NCBI GenBank assembly: GCA_030765325.1
Contig: JAVCCT010000085.1
Location: 1 to 6,098, forward strand
Direction of reading: 5' to 3'
DNA from: Candidatus Stygibacter frigidus
GTDB taxonomy: Bacteria; Cloacimonadota; Cloacimonadia; Cloacimonadales; TCS61
Length of the DNA stretch: 6,098 bases
Positions 4,829 to 6,098 of the stretch are shown piece after piece. The notes under the pieces were generated by a model. The model did not search any database and was not told the origin of the DNA. It saw nothing but the letters and a program-made list of their open reading frames with translations. Within the stretch, counting starts at the first letter, position 1. Every line of letters begins with the position of its first letter. Position numbers and translations under genes: made by a program.

Positions 4829-5810
4829 AAAACTATTACTTACTGGCGCTACAGGTTTCATCGGTCGTCATATTGTACAGCAACTCAGTTCAAAGAAATA
4901 TGACATTACCCTTTTTGTACGTCCTAAGACCAATAAAAAACGGCTGGAAAATCTTCCAGAAAAAGCCGAAATAATTGCTCTTGATCTAAGAGATATTAAT
5001 AAACTGAAAAAAATACTCAGCGAAAATATTTATGATGCGATAATCCATGCCGGAGCAATCAGAAACAGACCTCAAACCTGTGCTGATGACTATTTAAAAG
5101 CTAATGTGCAATCAACTGAACAATTAGCGCTTCATGCTATGAAAAACGAGGCGAAATTTATATTTTTCTCCTCGGTAGGAGTGTTTGGCAGTGTTCCCAA
5201 AAGTTTACCGCCTGAGGAAGAAACTCCTCGCGAAGGTGATAATCTATATCATCAGAGCAAAATTCAAGCAGAAGCAATTATCGAACGCTACGTGCTTTAC
5301 AAGCTTAATTCTGTGATCATCAGACCCGCAATCACTTATGGAACAGGTGATTTCGGCTTTCCTTATAACCTTATTAAGATGATTGATAAAAATAAGATAC
5401 TCTTACCTGTCAAAGCTCCCAGTATTCACCTGGCAAATGTCGATTTACTGGTTTCAGCTGTTCAGCATTTATTGCAAAATGACTATCAGGCAGGAAAAAT
5501 ATATAATATTGCAGATCGTAATCCGGTTAATCTTCTTACATTAGCTGATGCTATCAATCAGGAGTTAAAGGGAAAGGATTTTAGCAGAAAACTTGTAATC
5601 CCTAACTGGTATTTTACTGTTGCTGCCAAGTTTGCCGGAATATTTGGTAACAAAGCCTGGGAAACGCGTTTTCAGCTATTTAGTCACAGTTGGTTCTATG
5701 ATGTTGAAGCAGCATATGAGGATTTAAAACTTAAAAATATAGAAACTGCAACAGGGATCAGGAGTACAATAGAATGGTACAAGAAAGTAAAGCAGATCAA
5801 GAAAATTTGA
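4821..5810 (+). CDS. NAD(P)-dependent epimerase/dehydratase/reductase (extended SDR)
   Basis: This 329-residue cytoplasmic enzyme has the extended short-chain dehydrogenase layout: the nucleotide-binding GATGFIG (9-15), an Arg at the end of the second strand (R34) that hints at NADP, DLRD (55-58), HAGA (76-79), N95, and the catalytic set S118 in FFSSVGVFG, Y143 and K147 (YHQSK). The C-terminal part has RPAITYG followed by a NVD/YNIAD block, as in nucleotide-sugar epimerases and related NADPH reductases. The substrate cannot be told from sequence. The context suggests a nucleotide sugar or a lipid-linked intermediate. The ATG overlaps the preceding gene by 8 nt and has no clear Shine-Dalgarno, so it is probably translated by reinitiation. 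It ends 37 nt inside the next reading frame. Confidence 0.78.
   Translation: MNKKLLLTGATGFIGRHIVQQLSSKKYDITLFVRPKTNKKRLENLPEKAEIIALDLRDINKLKKILSENIYDAIIHAGAIRNRPQTCADDYLKANVQSTEQLALHAMKNEAKFIFFSSVGVFGSVPKSLPPEEETPREGDNLYHQSKIQAEAIIERYVLYKLNSVIIRPAITYGTGDFGFPYNLIKMIDKNKILLPVKAPSIHLANVDLLVSAVQHLLQNDYQAGKIYNIADRNPVNLLTLADAINQELKGKDFSRKLVIPNWYFTVAAKFAGIFGNKAWETRFQLFSHSWFYDVEAAYEDLKLKNIETATGIRSTIEWYKKVKQIKKI
5760..5764 (+). promoter_or_regulatory. Ribosome-binding site inside the SDR gene, decides the last start
   Basis: AGGAG lies nine bases before the ATG at 5774 and supports that start even though it overlaps the SDR gene by 37 nt. The alternative is a TTG at 5807 that touches the SDR stop; its upstream sequence lacks an equally good match. 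Confidence 0.55.
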
Positions 5811-6098
5811 TAGAAAAATATGATGAAGGTCTAGGTACTGTATATGAACGCTTCAGGCTGAATTACATCTTTAAGCGTCTAATGAAAACTAACAATATTA
5901 AGCGAATACTGGAATATCCAATATATGGTATGACGGGTGTGGATGGTATTAATTCTGTCTATTTTGCCCAGCAGAATGCTGAGGTGGAACTGGTGGATGA
6001 TAACTGGGAAAGACTGGAAAAAGTGAAAAACCACTGGCAGTTGCTGCAGCTTGATCATAAGCTGAATACTCATTACTGTCCTCATTCGGAAATAGGTA
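5774..6098 (+). CDS. Probable class I SAM-dependent methyltransferase, 5' part only
   Basis: This frame is open from an ATG with a good Shine-Dalgarno to the edge of the window, giving 108 residues without a stop, so the gene continues beyond. After a polar N-terminus (EKYDEG near 14-19, then a YERFRLNYIFKRLM helix), residues 44-64 read as a first Rossmann strand and glycine-rich loop: ILEYP followed by G52, G55 and G58. A second strand VELVDD (71-76) ends in acidic residues that would hold the ribose of S-adenosylmethionine, followed by a helix with W78 and W88. The loop is not the plain ExGxGxG, so this is a divergent form. Position at the end of a coupled operon suggests it modifies the same product, sugar or lipid. 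Assignment rests only on the N-terminal third and is moderate. Confidence 0.6.
   Translation, partial: MVQESKADQENLIEKYDEGLGTVYERFRLNYIFKRLMKTNNIKRILEYPIYGMTGVDGINSVYFAQQNAEVELVDDNWERLEKVKNHWQLLQLDHKLNTHYCPHSEIG

Overview
The window (6098 bases, AT-rich) holds seven closely packed genes, all on the + strand, behind a 514-base leader in which I see no gene. It looks bacterial: Shine-Dalgarno sequences, a near-consensus sigma70-type promoter at 451-479, TTG starts, and a prenyl synthase with the bacterial-type DDxxxxD motif. The gene content, low GC and group II-like GGGP synthase make me think of the FCB superphylum, possibly a Cloacimonadota-like bacterium. That placement is inference and has not been tested by search or phylogeny.

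Layout: 1-514 is a leader with small repeats, a palindrome, a possible RNA stem and, at its end, the promoter. Then come a WlbA/WbpB-type UDP-GlcNAcA 3-dehydrogenase (515-1549); a GGPP-type polyprenyl diphosphate synthase with a TTG start (1563-2450); a UbiA-superfamily prenyltransferase with digeranylgeranylglyceryl phosphate (DGGGP) synthase motifs, also with a TTG start (2464-3297); a geranylgeranylglyceryl phosphate (GGGP) synthase (3294-4046); a CpsB/YwqE-like PHP phosphoesterase (4043-4828); an extended SDR of the sugar epimerase/reductase type (4821-5810); and the 5' part of a SAM methyltransferase-like gene that runs off the end (5774-6098). Gaps are 13 nt, 13 nt, then overlaps of 4, 4, 8 and 37 nt, which points to one translationally coupled operon. 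No terminator is visible inside it.

The central point is that genes 2-4 form the three-step core of archaeal ether-lipid synthesis: GGPP synthase makes the chain, GGGP synthase puts the first ether bond on glycerol-1-phosphate, and the UbiA enzyme adds the second chain to give DGGGP. Here they sit in order in an apparently bacterial operon, flanked by sugar-nucleotide and polysaccharide-type enzymes. This suggests the cell makes an archaeal-type isoprenoid ether lipid, alongside or mixed with ordinary lipids, and that the flanking sugar enzymes may build its head group or a polysaccharide linked to it. Glycerol-1-phosphate dehydrogenase, CDP-archaeol synthase and geranylgeranyl reductase are not in the window, so the pathway is not shown to be complete.
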